From Desemzia incerta (GTDB taxonomy: Bacteria; Bacillota; Bacilli; Lactobacillales; Carnobacteriaceae), in the NCBI RefSeq assembly GCF_900115825.1, contig NZ_FOXW01000008.1, positions 1 through 64,000 of the forward strand: a DNA stretch of 64,000 bases, given 5' to 3'. Under the pieces are notes generated by a model. That model was not told the DNA's origin. It did not search any database and worked only from the letters and a program-made list of their open reading frames with translations. The stretch's first letter is position 1. Each line of letters starts with the position of its first letter. Below are positions 25,736 through 34,975 of the stretch, in pieces. The translations under genes were made by a program, and so were the position numbers.

Positions 25736-26119
25736 ATGGGATTAATTGGCGGAATAATGGGCAACGCAAGCAACGTCAGCGCGGAGGATGCGCGTAAGAA
25801 ATTAGACAGTGTAATTTTAGATTCCGAAGATATTGATTTAGCGTTTAAATTAGTGCGTGATTTAATTGTCTTTACCGACAAACGATTGATTATTGTCGAT
25901 AAACAAGGAATGACCGGTAAAAAAACAACTTATAATTCACTGCCTTATCAATCCATTAGTCGTTTTTCGGTAGAAACTTCAGGACATTTTGATCTAGACG
26001 CTGAATTGAATATTTTCATTTCTAGCGCAGCTGAACCTGCTGTCAGTTTGCAGTTCACAAAGGATAAACACATCGAAACGATCCAACAAGCGCTGGCTTT
26101 GGCAGTTTTAGGAAAATAA
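25736..26119 (+). CDS. Bacterial PH-domain protein
   Basis: A 127-residue protein of the bacterial pleckstrin-homology type (DUF1696-like; SEDIDLAFKLVRDLIVFTDKRLIIVDKQGMTGKKTTYNSLPYQSISRFSVE when read in order, followed by beta strands and a C-terminal helix). The role of this family is not established. The ATG at 25736 follows AAGGAG at 9 nt; an upstream start adds six unlikely residues. An extended -10 (TGTTATAAT) lies at 25688-25696. Confidence 0.8.
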   Translation: MGLIGGIMGNASNVSAEDARKKLDSVILDSEDIDLAFKLVRDLIVFTDKRLIIVDKQGMTGKKTTYNSLPYQSISRFSVETSGHFDLDAELNIFISSAAEPAVSLQFTKDKHIETIQQALALAVLGK

Positions 26120-26131
26120 TCATTTCCATCT

Positions 26132-26168
26132 AAAAAGCGTACGAATGATAATCATTCGTACGCTTTTT
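26132..26168. terminator. Bidirectional terminator (PH-domain gene / glnA)
   Basis: A perfect 18-bp inverted repeat (26132-26149 with 26151-26168) with A/T tracts on both sides, between converging genes. Confidence 0.85.
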
Positions 26169-26170
26169 GT

Positions 26171-27511
26171 TTAATACAATTTTAAGTATTGTTCTCTTTC
26201 CCATTGTGAAACTTGAATACGAAATGCATCCCACTCTACTCTTTTCGCATCTACGAAATTGTTGTAGATGTGTTCTCCTAAACCATCTTTGATAATCTCA
26301 TCTTTCGATAGTTCTTTAACAGCTTCCATCAAGGTAGATGGCAAGTCATAAATACCATTATCGTGACGATCTTCTTCATCCATAGCATAAATATTTCTGT
26401 CAATCGGTGCTGGCAACTCTAAATCATTTTTGATTCCATCTAATCCAGCTTTCAATAAAGCAGCCATAGCTAAGTAAGGATTAGCACTTGGATCAACACT
26501 GCGCACTTCGATTCGTGTAGACATTCCTCGAGAACCCGGTATACGGATCAATGGTGAGCGATTGCGTCCGCTCCACGCAATGTAAACTGGAGCTTCATAA
26601 CCCGGGACCAAACGTTTGTATGAGTTGACTGTTGGGTTGCAGACAGCCGTAAATGCCCGAGCATGTTTTAAGACGCCGGCAATGAATCCACGAGCTGTGT
26701 CGCTCAGTTCCATATCACCATCTTTATCGTAAAAGGCGTTTCCTTCTTCTGTAAAAAGAGATAAGTTGAAATGCATCCCTGAACCATTAACTCCAAATAA
26801 AGGTTTTGGCATAAAGGTTGCATGCAGACCATGTTTACGAGCGACTGTTTTTACAATCAACTTAAAGGTTTGAATGTTGTCACAAGCTTCAACAGCATTA
26901 GCGAATTTCCAATCGATTTCATGTTGTCCTGGGGCCACTTCATGATGGCTGGCTTCAATTTCAAATCCTAATTCTTCCAATTGCAATACGATATCACGAC
27001 GGCAATTTTCTCCTAAGTCTACTGGCGCTAAATCGAAATAGCCGCCATGATCATTTAACTCCAGCGTTGGTTCATTATTTTCATCTAATTTAAACAAGAA
27101 AAATTCTGGTTCTGGCCCAAGATTGAATTCAGTAAATCCTAACTCTTCCATCTCTTTTAATACGCGTTTCAAGTTCGCACGCGGGTCCCCTAGAAAAGGT
27201 TCGCCATCTGGATTGTAAATATCACAAATCAAACGAGCAACTTTTCCTTTTCCTTCTCCAGCTCCCCAAGGGAAAATCAACCAAGTATCTAAGTCTGGAC
27301 GTAAATACATATCACTTTCTTCGATACGTACAAATCCTTCAATAGAAGAACCATCAAACATCATTTTATTGTCTAAGACTTTTTCTAATTGACTGATGGG
27401 AACTTCTACGTTTTTGATCGTTCCTAAAATGTCTGTAAACATCAAACGTAAAAATCGTACATCCTCTTCTTTTGCAGTTTGTTCAATGTGTTCTTTCGTT
27501 ATTTTTACCAT
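26171..27511 (-). CDS. glnA: Glutamine synthetase type I (GlnR-linked copy)
   Basis: Converts glutamate, ammonia and ATP to glutamine, forming dodecamers. The 446 residues have the catalytic motifs [42 protein letters not shown] and [17 protein letters not shown]. It keeps Arg62 ([10 protein letters not shown]), the residue needed for glutamine feedback inhibition and for regulation of GlnR in Bacillus GS I-alpha. It is 30 bp after glnR, in one operon, with ribosome site AAGGAGAG. Confidence 0.97.
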   Translation of the reverse strand: MVKITKEHIEQTAKEEDVRFLRLMFTDILGTIKNVEVPISQLEKVLDNKMMFDGSSIEGFVRIEESDMYLRPDLDTWLIFPWGAGEGKGKVARLICDIYNPDGEPFLGDPRANLKRVLKEMEELGFTEFNLGPEPEFFLFKLDENNEPTLELNDHGGYFDLAPVDLGENCRRDIVLQLEELGFEIEASHHEVAPGQHEIDWKFANAVEACDNIQTFKLIVKTVARKHGLHATFMPKPLFGVNGSGMHFNLSLFTEEGNAFYDKDGDMELSDTARGFIAGVLKHARAFTAVCNPTVNSYKRLVPGYEAPVYIAWSGRNRSPLIRIPGSRGMSTRIEVRSVDPSANPYLAMAALLKAGLDGIKNDLELPAPIDRNIYAMDEEDRHDNGIYDLPSTLMEAVKELSKDEIIKDGLGEHIYNNFVDAKRVEWDAFRIQVSQWEREQYLKLY

Positions 27512-27541
27512 AATAGCTTCTCTCCTTATAAAGGTTATTTT

Positions 27542-27940
27542 TTAGTGTTGATTCCGGAATGGGTTGTTCATCAATTTATTTTTATCTTTAGGAGACAAGC
27601 CGCTAATGGATAAAAATTCAGAGTATAAAATTTTTCTTACATCATCATCTGTTAATGTTTTTTCACTTTGTCTCGATTTCTCTTCTTTTTCTTTCTCTTG
27701 TAGTTCATAAATGCGCTTGATACCTGCCATATTAATTCCTTCAGCCAAATAATCCTTGATCTCGAGGAGTACATCAATGTCATTCAAAGAATACATCCGT
27801 CTGTTCCCCTCGCTCCTTTGAGGATGAATCAAATCTTGCTCTTCATAATACCGTATCTGCCTGGCAGACAAATCAGTCAGTTTTATAACTGTACCAATTG
27901 GAAAAACAGACATCGACCTGCGTAATTCTTTTTCTTTCAT
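27542..27940 (-). CDS. glnR: GlnR, MerR-family nitrogen regulator
   Basis: A 132-residue repressor of glutamine synthetase and ammonium-related genes when glutamine is ample. It has the MerR winged helix ([46 protein letters not shown]) and a C-terminal tail that in Bacillus contacts feedback-inhibited GlnA. It forms the glnR-glnA operon, with a GlnR box upstream. The ATG follows AGGAGG. Confidence 0.95.
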   Translation of the reverse strand: MKEKELRRSMSVFPIGTVIKLTDLSARQIRYYEEQDLIHPQRSEGNRRMYSLNDIDVLLEIKDYLAEGINMAGIKRIYELQEKEKEEKSRQSEKTLTDDDVRKILYSEFLSISGLSPKDKNKLMNNPFRNQH

Positions 27941-27967
27941 TTTTGTCCTCCTCTCAATTACTTTAAC

Positions 27968-27996
27968 AGATTAACAGTTCGAAAAGCTCATGTCAA
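27968..27996 (-). promoter_or_regulatory. glnR promoter
   Basis: Minus-strand TTGACA (27991-27996), 17-bp spacer, TAATCT (27968-27973), 27 bp before the glnR start. Confidence 0.8.
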
Positions 27997-28013
27997 CAAC
28001 TTTTTTTATTTTA

Positions 28014-28030
28014 TGTAAGGTTTTCTGACA
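28014..28030. promoter_or_regulatory. GlnR box
   Basis: TGTAA GGTTTTC TGACA matches the GlnR consensus TGTNA-N7-TNACA. It is centred about 30 bp upstream of the -35 element of glnR. Confidence 0.75.
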
Positions 28031-28204
28031 TGGAATAACGAACTTAAATAATGATAAAGGATTTTTAGTTCCGAATCTAGCTTCCTTTTTATTAGCTATA
28101 CCACTTTAAGTGTTACAGCGTTGTTGTGAGTTACCAAATAAGATTAGGCGTCAAATATCCCAAACCTCAATTTTCTAACTAAAAACTAGGGAAAAACGGC
28201 AAAA

Positions 28205-28248
28205 AAATAAGCTTCACTAAAACAACTTGTTTTAGTAAAGTTTATTTA
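28205..28248 (-). terminator. Terminator of the second glnA
   Basis: A 20-position stem (28205-28224 with 28229-28248, one mismatch, one G-U), 4-nt loop, followed by seven Ts on the minus strand. Confidence 0.85.
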
Positions 28249-28256
28249 ATCAACAT

Positions 28257-29588
28257 TTATCGTTTAAAGTATTTCTTTTGTTCCCATGGAGAGACTTGCT
28301 CATTGTACTCTATCCATTCTTGCGTTCTAATGGTAATGAAGTTGTTGTACATATGCTCTCCCATCGCTTCTCTCATCAATGAATCTTTTTTCAAATGACT
28401 GACAGCTTCATATAAAGTCGCCGGTAGTCGTTCAATGTCTTGTTCTCCAAGTTCTGTCGAGCTCATTTGGTAAATGTTTTTCCCGATTGGATCTGCCACG
28501 ACTTTATTTTCTTGGATACCGCTTAGACCTGCTTTTAACAAAACAGCCAGCGCAAGATAAGGATTGGCACTTGGATCAACGCTGCGCAATTCTACTCGTG
28601 TAGACATTCCTCTTGAAGTTGGGACACGTACCAATGGTGTGCGGTTGCTCGCACTCCAAGCAATATGAACCGGAGCTTCAAACCCTGGTGTCAATCGTTT
28701 ATACGAATTCACTGTAGGATTGCAAATAGCTGTATAGGCTTTAGCATGCTTTAAAAGACCTGCAATAAATTCATGAGCTGTTTTGCTGAGTCCCATTTCA
28801 TCTGCTTCATCATAGAAAGCATTCCCGTCTTTATTGAATAAAGACATATTGAAGTGCATCCCCGATCCATGCACACCATTAATCGGTTTTGGCATAAAGG
28901 ATGCATGAAGTCCATGCTTACGCGCAATAGTTTTTACTACTAATTTGAAAGTCTGGATGTTGTCGCACGCTTCTACAGCATCTGCATATTTCCAGTCGAT
29001 CTCATGTTGTCCAGGAGCTGCTTCATGGTGACTAGCTTCAATCTCAAAGCCTAACTCTTCCAACTGCAACACGATGTCTCGACGACAATTTTCGCCTAAA
29101 TCAGTAGGTGCTAAGTCAAAATAGCCTCCATGGTCATTCAATCGATGAGACGGCTCTCCATTTTCATCCAACTTGAATAAGAAAAATTCAGGCTCTGGTC
29201 CTAAATTGAATTCTGTGAACCCTTCGTTCTCCATCTCTTTTAACACACGCTTTAAATTAGAACGCGGGTCTCCAGAAAACGGTGTGCCATCTGGGTTGTA
29301 TACATCACAAATCAACCGAGCAATTTTTCCATATTCTGTATCCCACGGAAAAATAAGCCAAGTCGATAAATCTGGTCGTAATTGCATATCACTCTCTTCA
29401 ACCGCCACAAATCCATCGATTGAAGAACCATCGAACATCATCTTATTGTCCAACGCTTTTTCCAATTGACTGATAGGCACTTCCACGTTTTTGATAACTC
29501 CATCAATATCCGTGAACATTAGACGTAAAAAGCGGACGTTTTCTTCTTTTGCAATTTCCATGATTTCTTGTTTTGTATGATTTTTCAT
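28257..29588 (-). CDS. Second glutamine synthetase type I, Ala at position 62
   Basis: A 443-residue paralogue of the glnR-linked enzyme, highly similar along its whole length. Active-site motifs are kept ([54 protein letters not shown]). Position 62 is Ala ([10 protein letters not shown]) where the partner has Arg. By analogy with Bacillus this should weaken glutamine feedback inhibition. It has its own terminator. The ribosome site AAGGAG lies 15 nt from the ATG, with a GTTTG/CAAAC hairpin in between. Confidence 0.95.
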   Translation of the reverse strand: MKNHTKQEIMEIAKEENVRFLRLMFTDIDGVIKNVEVPISQLEKALDNKMMFDGSSIDGFVAVEESDMQLRPDLSTWLIFPWDTEYGKIARLICDVYNPDGTPFSGDPRSNLKRVLKEMENEGFTEFNLGPEPEFFLFKLDENGEPSHRLNDHGGYFDLAPTDLGENCRRDIVLQLEELGFEIEASHHEAAPGQHEIDWKYADAVEACDNIQTFKLVVKTIARKHGLHASFMPKPINGVHGSGMHFNMSLFNKDGNAFYDEADEMGLSKTAHEFIAGLLKHAKAYTAICNPTVNSYKRLTPGFEAPVHIAWSASNRTPLVRVPTSRGMSTRVELRSVDPSANPYLALAVLLKAGLSGIQENKVVADPIGKNIYQMSSTELGEQDIERLPATLYEAVSHLKKDSLMREAMGEHMYNNFITIRTQEWIEYNEQVSPWEQKKYFKR

Positions 29589-29681
29589 TGGTTTGTAAAC
29601 AAACTCCTTATTATTTTTTGTGTTTTTTGTTGCTGTTTCCTGTTTTTTCTCTATTATTAACCTAACATAGATAAGACGGAT

Positions 29682-29695
29682 CTGTCATGGAATAA
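29682..29695. promoter_or_regulatory. Element shared by the two gln promoters
   Basis: CTGTCATGGAATAA upstream of the second glnA and CTGACATGGAATAA upstream of glnR (28025-28038) differ at one base. The glnR copy overlaps the GlnR box. No full TGTNA-N7-TNACA site is seen here, so this may be a degenerate box. Confidence 0.45.
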
Positions 29696-29709
29696 GCACT
29701 GACGACAAA

Positions 29710-29739
29710 AAAAGACTGGTCAAAAGCGACCAGTCTTTT
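29710..29739. terminator. Terminator of miaA-hflX-ynbB
   Basis: A perfect 12-bp stem (29710-29721 with 29728-29739), 6-nt loop, T tract on the minus strand, just after the ynbB stop. Confidence 0.85.
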
Positions 29740-29746
29740 ACTTGAC

Positions 29747-31003
29747 TTATTTTTCAAAGTACAATTCAGAAACAGCTGCTGTTACAGCCAATTTGACGTG
29801 CTCATAAGTCAGCCCGCCTTGGACATACAATGTGTATGGCGCACGAATCGGACCGTCCGCAGTCAATTCAATGCTTGAACCTTGAACAAAAGTACCAGCC
29901 GCCATGATCACGTCGTCTTCATAGCCAGGCATGTAAGCTCCAATCGGTGTTACATGAGCATTGATTGGGGAGTACTTTTGAATCGTTTGAGCAAATTGAA
30001 CCATCTTTTCTTTTTCACCTAGTGAAATCATTTGAATCAGATCCGTACGTTTTTCATCCCATCTAGGAGTGGATGAAACGTTGCAGGTCTCTAATAAAGC
30101 CGCTGTATAAACAGCACCTTTCAACGATTCACCTACCGTATGCGGGGCCATGAAAAACCCTTGGTACATTTCAGGCAAGCTGTATAAAGAAGCACCCGCT
30201 TCACGACCGATACCCGGAGAAGTCAATCGATAGCCGCATGCTTCTACCAAGTCTAAACGTCCCACTATATACCCGCCGATTTTAGCCAATCCGCCTCCCG
30301 GATTTTTAATCAACGAACCGGCCATTAAATCTGCGCCCACTTCTATGGGTTCTTTTTCTTCTACGAATTCTCCATAACAATTGTCCACAAAAATGATCGC
30401 ATCTGGAGCAATACCCCGAACAAATTGAATCATTTCTTCAATTTGAGCGACAGTAAATGAAGGTCGACTGGCATACCCGCGTGAACGTTGGATCGCAATA
30501 ACTTTTGTAGCAGGCGTAATTTTTTCTTTCACCATTTCAAAATCAACACTGCCATCTTCTAAAAGATCCACGGCATCGTAACCCATGTTGTATTCTTTAA
30601 AAGACCCGATACCGTTCCCTGTTATACCAACAACTTCTAACAAAGTATCGTACGGCTGGCCAGTGATATACAGTAAGTCATCCCCTGGTCGCATAATTCC
30701 AAATAAAGCCGTGCTGATCGCATGTGTCCCTGAAATAAGCTGCGGTCGAACGATACCTGCTTCAGCTTTGAATACATCAGCGTACACTTCCTCGAGCGTG
30801 TCACGACCAAAATCATCGTAACCATATCCTGTTGAAGGAGTGAAATGGTGATCGGATACTTGTTTTTTACGGAAACTGTCTAAGACTTTCTTTTGATTGC
30901 TTAAAGCTGTTTCGTGTATTTGAGCTAAGATAGGTTGAATTTTTTCTTCCACTTCTTTGACTCGTTCTTGCAATTCTGGCGCAAATTGATTCTTCCAACT
31001 CAT
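29747..31003 (-). CDS. ynbB: YnbB-type PLP-dependent methionine gamma-lyase-like protein
   Basis: A fold-type I PLP enzyme (418 residues) with the Schiff-base lysine region DLMAGSLIKNPGGGLAKIGGY, the substrate/cofactor start GYGYDDFGRDTLEEVYADVF and the Asp motif AIIFVDNCYGEF. The family is annotated as aluminium-resistance or methionine gamma-lyase; the reaction here is not proven. It follows hflX as in Bacillus. The start at 31003 is uncertain: an upstream ATG at 31027 overlaps hflX. Confidence 0.88.
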   Translation of the reverse strand: MSWKNQFAPELQERVKEVEEKIQPILAQIHETALSNQKKVLDSFRKKQVSDHHFTPSTGYGYDDFGRDTLEEVYADVFKAEAGIVRPQLISGTHAISTALFGIMRPGDDLLYITGQPYDTLLEVVGITGNGIGSFKEYNMGYDAVDLLEDGSVDFEMVKEKITPATKVIAIQRSRGYASRPSFTVAQIEEMIQFVRGIAPDAIIFVDNCYGEFVEEKEPIEVGADLMAGSLIKNPGGGLAKIGGYIVGRLDLVEACGYRLTSPGIGREAGASLYSLPEMYQGFFMAPHTVGESLKGAVYTAALLETCNVSSTPRWDEKRTDLIQMISLGEKEKMVQFAQTIQKYSPINAHVTPIGAYMPGYEDDVIMAAGTFVQGSSIELTADGPIRAPYTLYVQGGLTYEHVKLAVTAAVSELYFEK

Positions 31004-31011
31004 TCTCTTTT

Positions 31012-32247
31012 CTATTCTCCTATCCATTTAGACTTCGCTTTAGCGTAGCCTTTTACCACATATACATTTTTCTCTTCATCATAAACTTGCGTAGCTATTT
31101 GAGTTTCTTGTTTCAGCTGGATCAACGTATCTCCCTCATCTGCCGGGACTTCTACACGATACGGCTCCATGATTTCTTCAATTTTCTCCATCAATTGATC
31201 CAACAACAAATGAATATCGGCTTCATTTTTAGCTGACATCACAATGTTAGGGAAATAATCTGGATAAAATGGCTCAGTAATCAAATCGCTTTTGTTGTAG
31301 ATTGTTAACAGCGGCAAATGATCCATTTCCAGATCAATCAGTAAGTTCATGACTGTTCGTTCATGTTCCACCATATTTTCAGCTGATGCATCTACCACAT
31401 GCAGCAATAAATCGACTCCCCTGGTTTCTTCAAGCGTTGAATGGAAAGCTTCGATCAATTGCGTTGGCAGATCTTGGATGAATCCAACGGTATCCGTTAT
31501 CGTCACGTTCAAACCGCTAGGCAATTTCAGTTGTCTTGTCAACGGGTCCAAAGTAGCAAATAATTTATTTTCTTCATATGTCCCGGCATCTGTCAGCTTA
31601 TTTAATAAAGTTGACTTCCCTGCATTGGTATAACCAATCAATCCGATTTGGAATACATTGCTTTCTTGTCGCTGTTTTCTTGTACGAGCACGATGCTTTT
31701 CCGTTTCAGAAAGCTCTCGACGAATATCTGTGATTTGGTTGCGGATGTAACGTCTGTCCGTTTCTAATTTCGTTTCCCCTGGACCTCTCGTTCCGATCCC
31801 CCCACCTAATCTGGACAAATTGACCCCTTGACCAGCCAATCTTGGCAAGAGATACTGCAATTGAGCCAGCTCTACTTGTAATTTACCTTCTTTACTCTGG
31901 GCGTGCATCGCAAAAATATCTAGAATCAGCTGCACGCGATCGATAACTTTTGTATCTACCGCATCTTGGATATTTCTTGTTTGAGCTGGAGTCAATTCAT
32001 GGTTGAAAATGACTGTATCTGCTTCTAACTCTTCCACCAGCTGCATCAGTTCTTCTATTTTTCCTTTCCCCAAATAAGTACGTGAATCAGCACGGCTTCT
32101 TTTTTGAGTGATTTGTCCGACAACTATCCCTTGAGCAGTCTCTGTTAATTGTTCTAATTCTTTTAGCGAATAATTAAAACTGTAATCTGCTTCAGTAGTC
32201 TGGACACCAACTAATATGACTCGCTCAGCTTTCTCTTGCGTCTCCAT
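31012..32247 (-). CDS. hflX: Ribosome-associated GTPase HflX
   Basis: HflX splits stalled or hibernating ribosomes after stress. The 411 residues have the HflX N-terminal domain, the glycine-rich linker (LPRLAGQGVNLSRLGGGIGTRGPGETKLE read in order) and a G domain with GYTNAGKSTLLN, DTVGFIQDLP and NKSD. It lies 34 bp downstream of miaA. Ribosome site AAAGGAG. Confidence 0.96.
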   Translation of the reverse strand: METQEKAERVILVGVQTTEADYSFNYSLKELEQLTETAQGIVVGQITQKRSRADSRTYLGKGKIEELMQLVEELEADTVIFNHELTPAQTRNIQDAVDTKVIDRVQLILDIFAMHAQSKEGKLQVELAQLQYLLPRLAGQGVNLSRLGGGIGTRGPGETKLETDRRYIRNQITDIRRELSETEKHRARTRKQRQESNVFQIGLIGYTNAGKSTLLNKLTDAGTYEENKLFATLDPLTRQLKLPSGLNVTITDTVGFIQDLPTQLIEAFHSTLEETRGVDLLLHVVDASAENMVEHERTVMNLLIDLEMDHLPLLTIYNKSDLITEPFYPDYFPNIVMSAKNEADIHLLLDQLMEKIEEIMEPYRVEVPADEGDTLIQLKQETQIATQVYDEEKNVYVVKGYAKAKSKWIGE

Positions 32248-32281
32248 ATAAACACTCCTTTTATAATTTCAACTGATCTGA

Positions 32282-33220
32282 CTAGGTAGTTCGTAAAAAA
32301 GTTTCAGCTTCTGCAAGAACTTTTTCCAAATCTGTTGGTTGTTTTACCAAATCCCACCAACTGACCTTTTCCATTCGATTTCTAAACCAGGTTAACTGTC
32401 TTTTTGCATAACGTCTAGAATTCTGCTTGATTTGCTTAACGACTTCTTGTTCTGTCTGTTGACTCTCAAAGAAGGAGAACCACTCTTTGTAGCCGATTCC
32501 TTTAGCAGCTTGTGTATCTTGTAAGTTGGCATCATATAAAAAACGTGCTTCTTTTTCTAATCCAGCATCAATCATTTGGTCTACTCTCAAATTAATGCGT
32601 TCATAAAGAACAGATCTGTCAGTATCTAAGCCGATGATTTTCGCGTCATAAACAGCTTCTTTTATTTCCCGTTCATTTTGGTAAGCAGAAAAAGGCTGTC
32701 CCGTAACATGATACACTTCTAAAGCTCGGATCACTCTGCGTTGATTATTAAAGTGAATTTTTTTAGCCGCTTCAGGATCTATTTCATTTAACGTTTCCCA
32801 CAGATAAAGATTCCCTTTCTGCTGCGCTAGAGCTTCTTGTTCTTTCCTGAAAGATGCGTCGGTCTTTCCTTCTCCTCCATAACTCACGTCATAAAGCAGG
32901 GATTCAATGTACAGCCCCGTACCTCCTGCAATGATCGGGATCTTCCCTCGAGATGTGATATCTGCAATCAAACCTTTAGCTCTTTTTTGAAAATCTGTGA
33001 CCGTATAACTCTCGCTGGGATCTACTTCATCAATGAGATAATGAGGGATTCCTTCCATCTCGTCTGGCATAACTTTAGCTGTTCCAATATCCAATCCTTT
33101 ATAGATCTGCATGGAATCCCCACTGATGATTTCTCCGTCTAAAGCCTTGGCCATTTCAATACTCAGACTCGTTTTCCCTACTGCTGTCGGTCCCGCAATA
33201 ACAAGTATCTTAGTCTTTAT
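32282..33220 (-). CDS. miaA: tRNA dimethylallyltransferase, likely AUA start
   Basis: MiaA adds a dimethylallyl group to A37 of tRNAs reading UNN codons. The product has the P-loop AGPTAVGKTS, the GDSMQIYKGLDIGTAK motif, GGTGLYIESLLY and the C-terminal KRQLTWFRNR. The family N-terminus is expected just before KTKILVIAGPT. The codon there is ATA at 33220, exactly 8 nt after AAAGGAG. The nearest normal start is TTG at 33244, upstream of that ribosome site. First gene of miaA-hflX-ynbB. Confidence 0.92.
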   Translation of the reverse strand: MKTKILVIAGPTAVGKTSLSIEMAKALDGEIISGDSMQIYKGLDIGTAKVMPDEMEGIPHYLIDEVDPSESYTVTDFQKRAKGLIADITSRGKIPIIAGGTGLYIESLLYDVSYGGEGKTDASFRKEQEALAQQKGNLYLWETLNEIDPEAAKKIHFNNQRRVIRALEVYHVTGQPFSAYQNEREIKEAVYDAKIIGLDTDRSVLYERINLRVDQMIDAGLEKEARFLYDANLQDTQAAKGIGYKEWFSFFESQQTEQEVVKQIKQNSRRYAKRQLTWFRNRMEKVSWWDLVKQPTDLEKVLAEAETFLRTT

Positions 33221-33244
33221 AAGTAACACTCCTTTGTACTTCAA

Positions 33245-33532
33245 TACTCAATTTTCTTCCAGAAAAACAATGTAACGGTCAAATGAGGAAACTCAATAAC
33301 CTTTCTCTTATCTGCTTTATGTTTATCTTTGATGTTGAATATTGTTTCATTTCTATTTTCTACACAATTATACCATATATCCACTATGATTTACCCTCGA
33401 ATAACCTGTCACCAGCTTGTCTATCAACGAAAAAACTGATTTGATTCGTTCAGTTTAAAAAAATAATCTTTTCGAATGCTTATCCGTAAAAGAATAAATT
33501 CCCAACTGTTCTTTCTAAGCGAATTTCTTCTC
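33245..33532. other. Divergent intergenic region, no gene seen
   Basis: AT-rich region between miaA and the polymerase promoter. The miaA promoter must lie here, but I cannot fix it. Confidence 0.4.
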
Positions 33533-33561
33533 TTTACAAAACGAACACATGTTCGTATAAT
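33533..33561 (+). promoter_or_regulatory. Promoter with LexA (SOS) box
   Basis: TTTACA (33533-33538), 17-bp spacer, TATAAT (33556-33561). The spacer holds CGAACACATGTTCG with the core GAAC-N4-GTTC (33543-33554). Confidence 0.9.
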
Positions 33562-33628
33562 GAAATAAACGTTCTTTGGAAATTTGAGTTTACCCTTTCT
33601 CTCTAAAATACATAAAGAGGTGTGTTTA

Positions 33629-34912
33629 ATGATTACCATCGATTATTCAAAAGAGCCGCGGCGAGACATCTTATGTATTGACGTCAAATCCTTTTTTGCT
33701 TCCGTAGAGGCCGTTAAACGAGGAATGCACCCCTTAACAGCTTATATTGTCGTCATGAGTAAACCTGAAGAGAACGGCGGATTAGTTTTAGCTGCTTCAC
33801 CTCGTGTAAAACAAGAATACCGCATTAAGACAGGATCTCGTCGGTTTGAGATTCCTAAACATTCTCCTATCCAAATCGTGGAACCTAGAATGGGTTTGTA
33901 TTTAAAAGTGAATGGATTGATCAATGAAGTCTACAAAGAATTTGTGACGGAATCAGACTTACATATTTACAGTATAGATGAATCCTTTTTAGACGTTAGT
34001 TTCTCTCATGCTTTGCATGGAACTACCATGGAGATCGCTGAAAAAATCCAACGTGCGATTTGGGATCGTTTTCGACTTGTGGTAGCTATAGGTATCGGAG
34101 ACAACCCCCTTTTAGCTAAATTGGCTTTAGACACTAAAGCTAAAGACTTTTCACCGTACATAACAGAATGGCGGTACGAGGATGTCCCTCATACCGTATG
34201 GAAGATCAATCCTATTACAGATATGTGGGGTATCGGAAATCGCACAGCTAAAAATTTGTACCGGTTAGGGATCGAATCGGTTTACGGATTATCTCAATAT
34301 AACGTAAAGTCTCTTAAACGAATCCACGGAGTTATTGGCGAACAGCTTTTTTACCATGCTCATGGTGTGGACCACAGTGTTTTATCTGAAAAATATATCC
34401 CTCTTTCTAATTCATACGGAAAAAGCCAGATTCTGGATCGAGATTATACTTCAGCTTATGAAATTGAAGTTGTCATTCGCGAAATGGCTGACCAAGTGGC
34501 TGCTCGGCTTAGAAAATACCACTCTGAAACCGGGATGGTGCATTTGACAGTAGGATTCTCTCGAGACATTTTAGAAAAAGGCTTCAGTCACCGAACTACC
34601 ATCTACCCTACAGCAGTAAGTAAAAAAATCATCGATACCTGCTTGTATTTATTTCGAACGCATTATCGAAATCAGCCCGTTCGTACTCTTGCTATTCAAT
34701 GCGGGAAAATCCAATTCAAATCTCATTTACAGTTAAGCTTATTTGAGAACCCGGAGAAGACTCTTCAGCAAGAACAGTTGGAACTGACCATCGATCGGAT
34801 ACGAAACAAATACGGCTATACTTCTCTGATTCATGCCAGCAGCTTGACTCCCGGGGGAACAGCTATCAGAAGAAGCCATTTGATTTCAGGACATCAAGGC
34901 TGGTATGAATAA
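33629..34912 (+). CDS. Y-family DNA polymerase (UmuC/UvrX-like)
   Basis: A 427-residue translesion polymerase. It has the metal-binding start LCIDVKSFFASVEAV, the catalytic YSIDESFLDVS, a helix-hairpin-helix-like thumb (WGIGNRTAKNLYRLGIESVYGL) and a little-finger domain. It resembles the YqjW/UvrX group rather than housekeeping DinB. The ATG at 33629 follows AAGAGGTG; an upstream start adds 15 residues read through the ribosome site. The LexA-box promoter predicts SOS induction. Confidence 0.92.
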   Translation: MITIDYSKEPRRDILCIDVKSFFASVEAVKRGMHPLTAYIVVMSKPEENGGLVLAASPRVKQEYRIKTGSRRFEIPKHSPIQIVEPRMGLYLKVNGLINEVYKEFVTESDLHIYSIDESFLDVSFSHALHGTTMEIAEKIQRAIWDRFRLVVAIGIGDNPLLAKLALDTKAKDFSPYITEWRYEDVPHTVWKINPITDMWGIGNRTAKNLYRLGIESVYGLSQYNVKSLKRIHGVIGEQLFYHAHGVDHSVLSEKYIPLSNSYGKSQILDRDYTSAYEIEVVIREMADQVAARLRKYHSETGMVHLTVGFSRDILEKGFSHRTTIYPTAVSKKIIDTCLYLFRTHYRNQPVRTLAIQCGKIQFKSHLQLSLFENPEKTLQQEQLELTIDRIRNKYGYTSLIHASSLTPGGTAIRRSHLISGHQGWYE

Positions 34913-34975
34913 AAAGGAGTCAGGACAAGATGCCCTAACTCCATAACACTATCAAGATTCATTTTTAAGTCTATT

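Noticed and set aside
33424-33639. Minus-strand frame of 71 codons
   Set aside because: It runs through the polymerase promoter and start in antisense; no ribosome site or family features.
34917-34944. Terminator after the Y-family polymerase
   Set aside because: A GGAGT/ACTCC-type stem is present but no T tract follows on either strand.
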